DNA of 64,000 bases from Hanleya hanleyi (GCA_036873755.1 JAVTVY010025395.1:1-64000), one strand, 5' to 3'. Shown: positions 34,200-42,775, counted from the stretch's first letter. Program-made: numbers and translations. The notes: generated from the sequence alone by a model not told the origin.

Positions 34200-34235
34200 A
34201 GTGAACAACAACAACGTGAGAACAACCACGTGAAA

Positions 34236-34395
34236 ACTGAAGCCCAGAACAGGGGGCTTGTACATTGAAAGAACTGAAGCCCTGAACAGGGGGCTTCTAC
34301 ATTGAAAGAACTGAAGCCCAGAACAGGGGGCTTGTAAACTTAAGCCCAGAATAGGGGGCTTGTACATTGAAAGAACTTAAGCACAGAACGGGACT
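34236..34395 (-). repeat. Five tandem ~30-38-bp units, each a small hairpin, in the protease 3' end
   Basis: The units contain AAGCCC-x6-GGGGGCTT (inverted repeat) plus TGTACATTGAAAG, at about 34244, 34276, 34314, 34338 and 34378. The last unit overlaps the protease stop codon: its final codons (FNVQVPFCA and stop) are the non-hairpin version of the same unit. The array therefore grew from the 3' end of the gene itself. Confidence 0.75.
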
Positions 34396-34850
34396 TGTAC
34401 ATTGAAATGATGGGCGGCCCAGTCATATACGAGTACATCGCGGTCCTCGGCCTTGGGGTTCTCGTCAAACATCTGTACGATGGTAGATAAGGTCCTTCCC
34501 CGGCATCGATGGTACAGATAAAACAAACAATATTGTCCGCACACGCTACTGGCCAGGCTTTGCAACGTTTGACTGTTCCAACACCACGTCTCTGTGCCTT
34601 GATCCATGAAGTCTGTTAAATCGGGATGGAGAGGTGGCAGGCCGTACGGGTCAAAGTATTCGCCCTGCTGTTCTGTTAAGTACACGCCCACCCAATGTTC
34701 ACCGAGCCGATCCATCGGGTCCGTGTTGAGAACGTATGCAGCAGGATACACACGGTCTAATGGGAACACATCTCTGGCGAACACCCCTTGAAAGACCATA
34801 CGTGTCCCTGGGTCATTCTCCAGCACGGTGGTTATCTGGTCTGTATCCAT
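34377..34850 (-). CDS. Adenain-like cysteine protease (virion maturation protease)
   Basis: The ORF encodes 157 residues from the ATG at 34848-34850, chosen because it lies one base after the stop of the upstream capsid ORF and gives the usual family start. An in-frame ATG 20 codons earlier would overlap the capsid gene. Visible features are H52 in GEHWVGVYL, D67 in YFDPYG, a Gln at 94, and C104 in SSVCGQYC, the His-Asp/Glu-Cys arrangement of adenovirus-type proteases (peptidase family C5). Such enzymes cleave capsid precursors during particle maturation. The length is slightly under that of adenain (about 200). The frame is open with all catalytic residues present, so it could be functional. 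Its 3' end has expanded into a hairpin repeat array. Confidence 0.9.
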   Translation of the reverse strand: MDTDQITTVLENDPGTRMVFQGVFARDVFPLDRVYPAAYVLNTDPMDRLGEHWVGVYLTEQQGEYFDPYGLPPLHPDLTDFMDQGTETWCWNSQTLQSLASSVCGQYCLFYLYHRCRGRTLSTIVQMFDENPKAEDRDVLVYDWAAHHFNVQVPFCA

Positions 34851-34851
34851 G

Positions 34852-36535
34852 TTAGGTGGAAAAGTCACACAGGACGTTGCGCGCCTTGTCCACTTGAATG
34901 ATGTTGTCAAACTCGGCGTAGCAGATCACATTGACGGTGGTCCCCAGGGCTCGTGCAAAGTGAATTTCCAACCGTAAATTGCCTTGCTTGGCCAGGGCCA
35001 GCTGACGATCGTTCTCTAAGGTGGGGGTCAGATCGAAACAGAACAACGTGTATCCGTTCGCGTAGTCCTCCCGACTGATCAAATTCCCTTCGTCCTGGTT
35101 GATTTGACCGGTGGCTGTAAACAGGCTCTGATAGGCTCGAATGAAATTCCTGCGCCCAAAGTTCGGTGTTAAGGCCGTGGCTGGCACCTGTTGTCCATCC
35201 ACATGCAGGGCCACAAAATTGATGCCGAAATGTTTAAAGTCAAACGGATTCTCTGGGTAGGCTCCGCTGAAACTGGTATTTTCCACACAGGCCAGGATCA
35301 ATCGCTTGGGTAGTTCCCCCAGGAACAGGTTTTCTTTGTTGGCGCCCATACTGGGCTGGTTTTGTTTCCAAGGCTTTCATGTGTCCCAATTGAACGGCTG
35401 GATTCGGTTTCACTTTTCGGACATACAGGACTGCGTCTTGGATAACAATCTTATAGTCAGCTGCATGCCCATCTACGTTAGTGGCCATCAAGGCGAAGGT
35501 CGGAGGCGCCCGTATCAGTCGGATTTTGATGGGGATCTTGTTCAAGAGGTACCGGGCTTGCATGAACATGTCTGCGTGCAGTCGACCCATGAGATCCAAC
35601 GAGGCACCGTTCGCGGTCAAAGCCGTCCGTTTGTTATATCCCACATTGTCCACCATGTCCATGTGCTCGGGTGTATCCTGGTAGAATAAAGCGGCTGTCA
35701 GTTGAGATTTTTTAGCCTCTCGACCATACGACAGCAGTGTCTCGATGTAGGCTCGATAGGGGTACGTGTTGGTCGAGTCACTGATGAGTTTATCGCTGAG
35801 AAATATATCCACCTGTTGAAACATCGAGTGCAGCCAGAGATTCGTCGGGCCCACTGTTGCTTGGTCGGCGATTCTGGTGCCATCTCCATTGACGATCTTG
35901 GCTTTCACATACAAGTATGTATGGGCTAAATCCACATAGGCCGTATCCGCATTACTGATGGTGAACTCGATGGGCCCTGTTTCGTTGATGCTGGAGAGCG
36001 GGAGATGCTCCACCCATAATCCTTGTTCGGCACTGGTCTGTCTGGGCGGCACGGTCCACAAATCAAATTCACTGTTGGTGGAGGGACAGGACTCGGCGTG
36101 GATCAAGGACATGTTTAAGAAAAGATATCCTGGGTCTTCGATGTGCGTCGTCGCTGGGTCGGTCGTCGACTGGTGCGTGGTCTCGGTGGGGCAGCTCTTA
36201 TTCCCTGCGGTGCGTTGTGCTTTGGCCACCAAGACGTCTCCCGCTTCTTTGGCGCGCCGTTTCAAGGATTCTTTGGGTGCCGTACCCCCCAAGACATCAC
36301 CGGCCACTTGCAGTCCACTGCGTACCGCTCGTTTGCCGATAGCTTTCACCCCACGCGTCACCAAGGGCAGGAACGTTTTGACGATGCTGCCGAGTATGTT
36401 CCCCAGTCCATGTCCTCGTTGCATGCGTGCACCGCTAAAGACCGGAAAGCCACCCCGGCCTGTTGGGCATAATAGTCCATATAGCTGCGTGCATCGCACT
36501 CGTAAGGTACTTTCATTATGCAAAATGGGGAGCAC
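34852..36535 (-). pseudogene. Major capsid protein, F54H12.2-like (double jelly-roll), broken by frameshifts
   Basis: Two overlapping frames make one gene. Frame A (36535-35240) opens with a Gly/Lys/Ala-rich amphipathic segment (GHGLGNILGSIVKTFLPLV). It continues through the jelly-roll body with NADTAYVDLAHTYLYVKAKI, NLWLHSMFQQVDIFLSD and LLNKIPIKIRLIRAP. Frame B (35349-34852) gives the C-terminal jelly roll (LPKRLILACVENTSFSGAYP, NPFDFKHFGINFVALHVDGQ, DEGNLISREDYANGYTLF). Near 35335 the frame changes and a short segment between the two halves appears deleted. A second frame disruption lies near 36470, where the normal Tyr-rich N-terminus is in another frame. This family forms the hexon-like shell in Polinton/adintovirus-type elements. 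The copy cannot make an intact capsomer as it stands. Confidence 0.85.
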
Positions 36536-37300
36536 GTGCTTGTCGAAAATGAAGTGTCAGCACCACTTTCCCGCGTTCGAATGCCACCGGTCGTCCCGTG
36601 TCATCTCTTATATCCACCGTGATCGTGTTGATGTCGGTTTGTCGTACGGGTAGGTAGAGCATGTGGGTGAAACTGTGGGTGACTTGATCTCCATACGTCT
36701 TTTTAATGGGCACCACCCGTAACAGAAGTGTGTTGATATCGCCCACGATGTGGTTGTCCACCACGTCCGAGTAGACGTAGAGTCCGTACATACCCGACTT
36801 CATATCCATCGGGATCTCGCCTTGGTGGGCGGTGGGACCAGCGAACATCTGTAGATCGAAACCCAGCATTTGCTGTAGGATAGGACTCAGTACGACACTC
36901 GTGTTGGCGGTGACGATAAGCTGTGCCTTGTCGTGTGCGTTGTAATCGAAGTCCACGTGATTCTTGAAGGGAAAGGATTTGATGGGTTTTGAAGTATCGT
37001 GACCTCCCGTAGAGTCTTATAATGCAACAGTCTTGTCAGACCACCCATGAACTCCTTGGGGGTATCGTATTGGCCTTCGGGGAGGGTGAGTCGGGTGTTT
37101 TTGCCTTCGTAGGTCACCTCGTACCACACTTCATTGGCTCGCACGTTGTACCACGAGTAAGGGTATTGGATATCAACGAGGCCACATTCCCATCGTCCAG
37201 GTAAATGCAACGGTTGCGGTAACTGGGTGACGTACTTGGCCACGGTGTTGTCAGGAAACACATCCAGCGAACTGTTACTGGGTAGGGTGAGGTAAAACAT
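36516..37300 (-). pseudogene. Penton-like minor capsid protein, one frameshift
   Basis: The N-terminal frame (37300-36887) starts MFYLTLPSNSSLDVFPDNT and contains LPGRWECGLVDIQYPYSWYN, a characteristic start of the minor capsid (penton-candidate) protein next to F54H12.2-type capsid genes. The C-terminal frame (36956-36516) carries DFDYNAHDKAQLIVTANTSV and GEIPMDMKSGMYGLYVYSDV. Family-type sequence switches frame near 36965-36985, so a single indel separates the halves. A TATA-like CTATTAAAAC lies at 37331-37340, 30-40 nt before the ATG. The 3' end overlaps the start of the major capsid frame by about 20 bp. The role (vertex protein) is inferred from gene order and the N-terminal signature. 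Confidence 0.75.
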
Positions 37301-37431
37301 GGCGACTGAGCTGTCCTGCTGCTGCTGTTGGTTTTAATAGGTGTTTCAGGCCTTGGGCGGTTGTGTCCGGCGTCGTGTTCGTCGCGGTGACTTGCTACGT
37401 GTCACGGCTCTGGAGATGTGGGGTGTCCTGA

Positions 37432-38169
37432 TCAAGGATGGTTTTTAAAGGTCTGAAAAGAAGGTGCCCGTTGTGGTGGTGGTGTTTTGGGGGGTGACTC
37501 CGGTTCCCATTCGGCTTCCCAAGAAGGTAGTGGGCCACTCGGCGATTGCTGGGTTCGCTGCATAAAGGCCCAGCGGTGGAGGTTCCCCACCAATTCCTGT
37601 GGTACATGCATGTCTTTCAAGCCTTGAGCGAAGACCTCCCATCCTCGAGGATCCGTGTGCGACCTGCGTTTACGCATCAGGTCATTCATTAAATCCGTCA
37701 TGTGGGTCCCGGGGACCACCTGATTCTGTACCAGTAGTTCGCCTTTATCATTCCAAGTCATGTTAGGATTCTGTTTCATCCGTTGTAATACCAGGCCAGC
37801 CTGTTTCTTGAACGATGCAGGTACACTCTTCAGGACTTCGTCTTCCACCCACTGTCGGGCTGTGGGTGGTACCCCTGGTAATGGCGGCTGTTGGAGCGGT
37901 GCTGAGGTCGGCGGTGTGTCACGTGGTGGTGGTGGTGGTGGTGGGGTAGAGAGGGTTTTGTATTGGTCCATGAACGTCATGTACCGTTGAAGCGTCTCAT
38001 TGTACCGTTGTACTTTCTCACTGTCGCTTAACCCCAGTCTCTGTAAGATCTGTTGCATCTCTCCATCGAGGGTGTTTATGGTCTTCACCGTAGGTGGGAC
38101 AGGGTAGGGCGATTGGAGGTTTTCAAGGAATCGTGGTTCGACGAGGACCATTTTTTTCGTGTGGTTCAT
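37432..38169 (-). CDS. Conserved Polinton-associated Pro-rich protein, function unknown
   Basis: The ORF encodes 245 residues. Residues 1-70 are helical (KKMVLVEPRFLENLQ; LDGEMQQILQRLGLSDSEKV). A Pro stretch including eight consecutive prolines lies around 76-83. Residues 105-175 form a compact domain with SVPASFKKQAGLVLQRMKQN and WNDKGELLVQNQVVPGTHMT. A Pro-rich tail closes it. I recognise this middle block as a recurrent, unnamed protein encoded beside capsid genes in invertebrate Maverick-like elements (from memory). It may be a scaffold or minor virion component (inference). The start codon follows directly on the frameshifted tail of the small basic protein, so the two may be co-transcribed. 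The frame is intact. Confidence 0.65.
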   Translation of the reverse strand: MNHTKKMVLVEPRFLENLQSPYPVPPTVKTINTLDGEMQQILQRLGLSDSEKVQRYNETLQRYMTFMDQYKTLSTPPPPPPPRDTPPTSAPLQQPPLPGVPPTARQWVEDEVLKSVPASFKKQAGLVLQRMKQNPNMTWNDKGELLVQNQVVPGTHMTDLMNDLMRKRRSHTDPRGWEVFAQGLKDMHVPQELVGNLHRWAFMQRTQQSPSGPLPSWEAEWEPESPPKTPPPQRAPSFQTFKNHP

Positions 38170-38171
38170 TG

Positions 38172-38508
38172 TCGGCCGAAGAGTCCACCCAATACTGGAT
38201 CCAACACGGAAGCGGCCAACGGTGCTAAGATGGCCTCAAAGAAAGCCGCCTTTCTGTAACACCTTTTTCTTTTGTGTTTGAGGGACCCGCTTCTGGACTA
38301 GGGTTCGGAGACCTGTCTTATGCTTGGCCAACTTGGTCTTCTGAGCCGGAGTCAGTGGTAAGTTGCCTTTTAACAGGTTGTACCCGATCTCGCACAGACA
38401 GCGTACAAGGCCAGGGTCCGCACCGCGTACAATTGTTCGGACCAACTCGGGTGGGGCCGTCTTCAATACACGGAGCCTCTGGGCGTGCTTCCGTACTCGC
38501 GCAGACAT
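38172..38508 (-). pseudogene. Small basic virion-type protein with frameshifted hydrophobic tail
   Basis: The start is taken as the second ATG (MSARVRKHAQRL, 38506-38508). About 90 residues follow, rich in Lys/Arg. Key blocks are LVRCLCEIGYNLLKGNLPLT and LAKHKTGLRTLVQKRVP, a combination recurring in Maverick-like elements of molluscs and cnidarians (from memory). The open frame stops at 38236 right after a GGFL block. In the next frame the sequence continues as the expected Gly/Leu/Ala-rich hydrophobic tail (ending GGLFGRQ) up to about 38172, so one indel has cut off the tail. A TATA-like GGATAAAAAGGGC lies at 38541-38553. A role as a DNA-condensing or membrane-active virion protein is inference. 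Confidence 0.65.
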
Positions 38509-38540
38509 CACGTACAACTAATGCCAGAACCCACAACTCT

Positions 38541-38553
38541 GCCCTTTTTATCC
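38541..38553 (-). promoter_or_regulatory. TATA-like box for the small basic protein gene
   Basis: The coding strand reads GGATAAAAAGGGC, 33-45 nt before the ATG at 38508. The spacing matches the boxes of the other genes in this cluster. Confidence 0.5.
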
Positions 38554-38601
38554 ACCTCAGAGAACAGAGACAAAGTCAACCATGCTGTGGTATTCATTCT
38601 T

Positions 38602-38660
38602 TTTATTATCCCCATCATCAAACACACACTCCAGCTGGGGGAGCCACTGTGGGTGTGTTT
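38602..38660 (-). terminator. 3' hairpin plus polyadenylation signal after the ATPase
   Basis: The plus strand at 38620-38660 reads AAACACACAC ... CTGGGGGAGCC ... GGGTGTGTTT, an inverted repeat starting 4 nt after the ATPase stop. The coding-strand AATAAA lies at 38602-38607. The same hairpin with the same GGCTCCCCC loop occurs at 44957-44991 and 49277-49311 near the C2H2 genes. Confidence 0.6.
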
Positions 38661-38663
38661 ACA

Positions 38664-39271
38664 TTATTTTTGCATGTACACGTGGTGAGCCTCTCCGGGA
38701 AAGATGCCGGTCCGTAGTCGAAGGTGGTCGGGGGTGGCTTGCTTGAGGTCGAAGAGCATATACCCGTGTTGAGGGGTTGTCGCATCTTTGAAGGCTTCCA
38801 ACGCAAACGGTGTGCGGCCGGGATACATCTGTCTCGCCAGGTGCAGCAGTTGAGTGGTATCTCTCGGGTTTTTGAAGACCACCAGGTAGTGGGCATTTAA
38901 GCTGATGTTCCGATGTTCTTGTTTTTACTGAACAGATTCTGCACAATGTAGATGATGCTGAGCCGTCGATTATGGCTGCCTTTGGTAAAGAGTTGGGTGA
39001 CCCGCGCATCCGTCTCCGCCATGAGATCATCCAGAACCACCAAGGTGTCGGGTTCCAAATCGGCCAGGTTGGGTAGGCCTTCCACGAACGTGATGTGGGG
39101 CATTGCTGCATACGCTGTCTGCCATTCTCCGTAACACCACACGACTCGGGCAATGGGTGGGGTGATCATGCTGTCGGCGTGTTGAAGGAGCTTCCGGACG
39201 AAGTGCGTTTTGCCGGAGCCCGTCGGTCCTACGATGACGCAAGTGAAGTGATGCTGCCACCGAGGGTCCAT
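38664..39271 (-). pseudogene. DNA-packaging ATPase (A32/FtsK-HerA type), one frameshift
   Basis: The N-terminal frame (39271-38897) has Walker A GPTGSGKTH at residues 15-23, Walker B TLVVLDDLM and the LFTKGSHNRRLSIIYIVQNL segment, typical of the Polinton/poxvirus A32 family that pumps genome into capsids. After NLFSKNKN the frame is lost. Matching sequence resumes in the next frame (38882-38664: MVFKNPRDTTQLLHL, YPGRTPFALEAFKDAT, HGYMLFDLK, PGEAHHVY). A 1-2 nt indel near 38900 therefore truncates the protein before the C-terminal third. The start overlaps the end of the membrane-protein ORF by about 43 bp. It is paralogous to, but clearly distinct from, the zinc-finger ATPase at 47103-48329. 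Confidence 0.85.
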
Positions 39272-39753
39272 GGTTCGAGGTGTATCCGCTGTTGTGGTAA
39301 CCCGCTCTTGTAAATTTCGTACGAGTGAACTGGAGTGGTGGTGGTGGGTACAACGTCGGTTGTCGTTGTCTGTTCACTGCGAGTGATGATGGTGGCGGGT
39401 ACAACGTCGGTCGTCGTTGTCTGTTCACTGTGAGGGATGAAATCCGGTGGGTCTTCAGACGTACTTAGTGTACTTGGTGTAGCTGTGGAGCTTGGTGTGG
39501 AGTTCGATGTGGCTTGTACACGGGGTGTGGTGGTGGCTGGGCTCGATACGGGGTTGACCGGTGCTATCTGTAGACTGGTTTCACTGATGGTTGGTGTTCT
39601 CAGTTGGTTAAGTAGCGTGCTGACATAGGCTACGTCGTAAAACACACCTCCGTACAACACACTCAGCAGGGTTAGCACTATCACCACAAAGCCCACTTGC
39701 GCTTTGCGCGTTTTGGGAGACGCTGTGTTCAGAGGCAGCTGCTGTTTGTCCAT
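39229..39753 (-). CDS. Single-pass membrane protein with Thr/Ser-rich mucin-like ectodomain
   Basis: The start is set at the ATG at 39751-39753 (MDKQQLPLN...), preceded at 39801-39810 by the TATA-like ACTATAAAGC. The longer frame (to 39867) would run into the integrase gene. Of 174 residues, the first ~20 are basic and polar, followed by a transmembrane helix (VGFVVIVLTLLSVLYGGVFY, about residues 21-40). The remaining ~130 residues are dominated by Thr, Ser and Pro. Two tandem SEQTTTTDVVP units come from a 33-bp DNA duplication (39350-39440). A type II or signal-anchor topology with a heavily O-glycosylated exterior is inferred. I do not recognise a family. It lies between integrase and ATPase, where some adintovirus-like elements carry membrane proteins. 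Confidence 0.6.
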   Translation of the reverse strand: MDKQQLPLNTASPKTRKAQVGFVVIVLTLLSVLYGGVFYDVAYVSTLLNQLRTPTISETSLQIAPVNPVSSPATTTPRVQATSNSTPSSTATPSTLSTSEDPPDFIPHSEQTTTTDVVPATIITRSEQTTTTDVVPTTTTPVHSYEIYKSGLPQQRIHLEPWTLGGSITSLASS

Positions 39754-39800
39754 AGCACCGTGGTCGAACGTGGAATGAAGGATGACGGTAGTGGTGTCTG

Positions 39801-39810
39801 GCTTTATAGT
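39801..39810 (-). promoter_or_regulatory. TATA box for the membrane-protein gene
   Basis: The coding strand reads ACTATAAAGC, about 48-57 nt before the ATG at 39753. It overlaps the last codons of the integrase gene. Confidence 0.5.
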
Positions 39811-40877
39811 CGTTTCACCTGGTTGGCAGCGACCCAGGAATTGAAGGAACTGGGCCAGCCTTGCCATTTGACGAAATGAAACAGTTTGCCACGTCGACGT
39901 TCCGTTTTCAAAATCTGCTCCACCGTGTAGTAGTCTTGCTTTGTTTTTACGACAGGCTGTAATTCCATCTCGTAAAACGTCCCTAGCAACGGTTCCCCTT
40001 GAAGATCTTCCAGTTCATAGACTCGCTGCTGTTGAGGTAGGCGCCGTTTAATCAGGAAGTGCTCAGCGCTCCAGTTGGGCAAGTAACTTTTCTCAAATTG
40101 ACCTTTGACTTTACTGATCCGTACAGGGTCCCCGACCTTGTACACCGCCTTCGGCGTTCGCTGCGATTGCCTGGGGTACAAGACACACCGGACTTGGGCT
40201 TCATTGCGTTGGGTCACGGTAATGGGGGCTCTCTCTATACTCCGATGATAGGCTCGATTGTGATCACTCACAAGTTTCGGGAGAACATCGATGTACCGTC
40301 TTGTATTCTTATAGGTGAAATATTTATACATACGGCCTTTGAATGTCCTGTTGAACCTTTCCACCACGGAAGCCTTGGTCTCGTTGTACGTATGGAAGAA
40401 AAACACCTTCTGGGCTTTCAGAAACTGTTGGAACGGTCTGTTGAGGAATTCCGTGCCTTCGTCGGTTTGCAAATACAAAGGTTTGCGCCCGGTCTTGAAG
40501 ATGTCTTTGAACGCCGCTATGAGATTCGCTCCCGTTTTCGTCCGGATGGGTACCACCCACGCATACTTGGATAGGATATCGATGCACGTCAAGATATACC
40601 GATTCCCATCGTTGTGTTTGGCAAAGGCGCTCATATGGACCAAATCCGCTTGCCACTGGGCATCTATTCCTCCCACGATGACCCGGTTCCGTAGAAAATG
40701 GCGACGGACAGATCGATGTAAGGTATAGGTGTCTTGTTTTCTTAACCAATCTCGGACTTGGGCACGTTGTATCCCCTGGGGTTTGGCCGCTCGATAGAGA
40801 GCCGACAATGCACTATAGGCCGCCGGACTGTCAGGACTGTAGTATAAGTTAGCCAACACCTTCTCCCAGCGCTTCAT
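39804..40877 (-). CDS. Retroviral-type DDE integrase with C-terminal chromodomain
   Basis: The gene is intact, 357 residues. The rve core has D78 (WQADLVHM), D139 (LQTDEGTEFLN) and E173 (ASVVERFNRTFK), spaced D-x60-D-x33-E. An N-terminal helical region (1-60) precedes it. An SH3-like segment (AVYKVGDPVRISKVK) and a chromodomain (about 316-357: YTVEQILKTERR...FHFVKWQGWPSSFNSW) follow. This domain order is diagnostic of the Maverick/Polinton integrase, which inserts the linear element into host chromatin. The chromodomain may direct target choice. The start ATG (40875-40877) follows a coding-strand TATAAATAAA at 40911-40920. No internal damage is visible, in contrast to the capsid genes. Confidence 0.95.
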   Translation of the reverse strand: MKRWEKVLANLYYSPDSPAAYSALSALYRAAKPQGIQRAQVRDWLRKQDTYTLHRSVRRHFLRNRVIVGGIDAQWQADLVHMSAFAKHNDGNRYILTCIDILSKYAWVVPIRTKTGANLIAAFKDIFKTGRKPLYLQTDEGTEFLNRPFQQFLKAQKVFFFHTYNETKASVVERFNRTFKGRMYKYFTYKNTRRYIDVLPKLVSDHNRAYHRSIERAPITVTQRNEAQVRCVLYPRQSQRTPKAVYKVGDPVRISKVKGQFEKSYLPNWSAEHFLIKRRLPQQQRVYELEDLQGEPLLGTFYEMELQPVVKTKQDYYTVEQILKTERRRGKLFHFVKWQGWPSSFNSWVAANQVKRL

Positions 40878-40910
40878 GGTGACAAATGATGATGGACCCT
40901 GGCTCTATCG

Positions 40911-40920
40911 TTTATTTATA
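40911..40920 (-). promoter_or_regulatory. TATA box for the integrase gene
   Basis: The coding strand reads TATAAATAAA, about 34-43 nt before the integrase ATG. It partly overlaps the stop region of the upstream 151-aa gene. Confidence 0.55.
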
Positions 40921-41371
40921 ACGGGTATATCTTGGGCCGGAGGTTCTGATTTTCTTCGTTGGCTTCCACAGTGTCCATGGTAAATAACCAGTCCAACTCG
41001 TCTGATGACCGCTTGATAAGCACTTGATCCACATCTACCACGGCATCTTCCAATGCAGACCATAGATCAGGGTGAAGGGTAAAATGCACTGTACCCCCAT
41101 CTAGCCGAGCCAATTGAGCAAAGAAAGGGCCGCGTCGGATGTACACATCGTGACACAAGTGGGTGAGGTCGCCGTCCAGTTCACCAGACAACACCCGTTT
41201 GAATTTGGTCCAGCCCTGCCGGGACAGACGAATGTGGGCCGGGCACGGTTGTGTAGGGTCCGCATCACAGATGTCTCCCACCTCCTCCATGATATCGACC
41301 TTATCCGCATACACGTGCAGGAAAACCTCGGGGCTCAAGCTGAGATACGCCAGTATTATATGCTCCGTCAT
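40916..41371 (-). CDS. Unknown 151-aa acidic protein
   Basis: This is an intact ORF, MTEHIILAYLSLSPEVFLHV..., rich in Asp and Glu. It has two beta-rich looking stretches (DVYIRRGPFFAQLARLDGG and TVHFTLHPDLWSALEDAVVD). The second pattern (strand, basic turn, strand, then W-x-x-L) vaguely recalls PC4-type coactivator folds, but I cannot support that assignment. It is the first gene of the leftward cluster. A strong TATA (CTATAAATAC on the coding strand, 41410-41419) lies 40 nt before the ATG. An early or regulatory role is only a guess from its position. Confidence 0.6.
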   Translation of the reverse strand: MTEHIILAYLSLSPEVFLHVYADKVDIMEEVGDICDADPTQPCPAHIRLSRQGWTKFKRVLSGELDGDLTHLCHDVYIRRGPFFAQLARLDGGTVHFTLHPDLWSALEDAVVDVDQVLIKRSSDELDWLFTMDTVEANEENQNLRPKIYPL

Positions 41372-41409
41372 GGTCAGTACGTGAATGGTACCAGATTTGA
41401 CTGTCTCTC

Positions 41410-41419
41410 GTATTTATAG
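41410..41419 (-). promoter_or_regulatory. TATA box for the 151-aa gene
   Basis: The coding strand reads CTATAAATAC, about 39-48 nt upstream of the ATG at 41371. It is the first promoter of the leftward gene cluster. Confidence 0.6.
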
Positions 41420-41464
41420 GGAGAATCCCGTGAGATCAAAGGATCGGGTGGTCATGTCACCCCC

Positions 41465-41990
41465 GAAATGTTCCCCCCCCCCCTAATTATTTTTCTTACC
41501 CCTTGAGCTAGGGGGCTGAAACTTATTACACTATACCCCTAGTTCAAGCTCTACCAGAAAATGTAAAAAAAAATCCAAGATGGCCGCTTTGATGACGTCA
41601 CAGTGATGTCATTTTCAAAAACGGCATTTTTTGGTCGATTTTTCGGTCAGATTTTCCGAATTTTTTATTTTTGCAATTTCTCTACAAAAACTGTACGAAA
41701 AATTAGCAAATATTAATGTGATATGAAATAAAATATTTTTTGCCCACTTTTCATTGAGAAAAAGCAGAAATTTTGAAGAAATTTGACAAAAACATCGCTT
41801 TTCTGGTACCCAAGTTGCCGCCATCTTGATCCTCTGCTCGGGCGGTTATGCAAATCGGCTCAAGATGACCGAAATAAGATAAACTATAAAGTCACGGAGT
41901 TTCAGCTCTTCATTTTTTGCCGTTCCGGAGATACATCGAATTTTGAGTTATGCGCGCTCGTACAAATGACGTCATAATTTTGGCTTTTTA
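41465..41990. repeat. Interspersed repeat (AATCCAAGATGGC / GATGACGTCACAGTGA family), uninterrupted copy
   Basis: It is collinear with 52030-52760 and, in inverse orientation, partly with 63715-63895. Shared blocks include TTGAGCTAGGGGGCTGAAACTT, AAGCTCTACCAGAAAATGT, AAAACGGCATTTTTTGG, CTTTTCTGGTACCC and CGTTCCGGAGATA. It follows a poly-C run. It is non-coding and serves as the empty-site reference for the insertion at 52487. Confidence 0.8.
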
Positions 41991-42697
41991 GTCCCTCTTA
42001 GCAACTCCTTATTAGGCCTTGAGTTAAAATCAAACTCACAGCGGAACCAAACCCATATACTCCAATCACCTACCGCTGGCCTTCAATTATTCCTTGCAAC
42101 AGAGACTGGAAAAAATATTACAAACAATTCACTTCTTTGGCAGAGGTTGCCTAACGGGTTAACGGACCGGAACTATTTTTAATAGTGGTCTTGTCCCTAT
42201 ACGAGAGTGACGGTGTGAAATAACGAATTTTACAAAACGAGGAACGCAAAATTATAACTTGGTGGAACAGAGAACAGAGAAAATAGGAAAATATGGTGAA
42301 CGTGGAATACGTCCAGAACGTGTGTACGCAAAATTAGTTTTCCTCAGAACTGAGAACGGATAATGAAAATTACCCCAAAACGGAGTACGAAAATACCCCT
42401 TGCCCCCCCGCGATGTTGGGTTTCACCTGTATGGCTGCTCCTTATTCAATGACATGGGCTTGGGCCAGATGTTCAATATTTAAATTTTTTGGCTTTCTTT
42501 CCCCATGTTTCATTTATGGCCAGGATATCTATGTTGTGTCTGTTTGCCAGGAGAGAAAAATAGTGTTCAGCAGAGTGGAAAGACGTTAATTAATAAAAGG
42601 TTCATTGGGGGCGCTTGGCGCTTGGCTGAAGACGGCAGTAGTAGTATTAACGGATTACAACGCGTATTGACCTACTTTTTTGTTCCCCCGGGTAAAA
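41991..42697. other. No gene seen
   Basis: No ORF with a domain. In a complete Maverick this side of the cluster could have carried the polymerase; none is visible. Confidence 0.4.
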
Positions 42698-42775
42698 TTT
42701 GTGGCGGAAGTGTGGCGGGGTTTCCCAGTGGGGGATTCCCCAGTGGGGGTTTCCCAATGACGATCACGTGATCAA
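42698..42775. promoter_or_regulatory. Triple kappaB-like cluster with ETS-like and E-box motifs
   Basis: GGGGTTTCCC (42717-42726), GGGGGATTCCCC (42730-42741) and GGGGGTTTCCC (42745-42755) all fit the Rel/NF-kappaB consensus GGGRNNYYCC. A GCGGAAGTG ETS-like site lies near 42703, and a palindromic GATCACGTGATC occupies 42762-42773. The second and third kappaB sites come from a short duplication (CCCAGTGGGGG). Binding is inferred. Confidence 0.45.

Noticed and set aside
36143..36653. Plus-strand ORFs of 109-231 codons opposite the capsid genes
   Set aside because: They are antisense shadows of clearly homologous minus-strand capsid frames.
37445..39428. Several 60-164-codon ORFs overlapping the 245-aa, basic-protein, ATPase and membrane-protein genes
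   Set aside because: They are alternative frames without domains; the called frames have family motifs.
40916..41371. PC4-like coactivator assignment for the 151-aa protein
   Set aside because: The resemblance is limited to a short strand-turn-strand pattern and is not enough to name a family.
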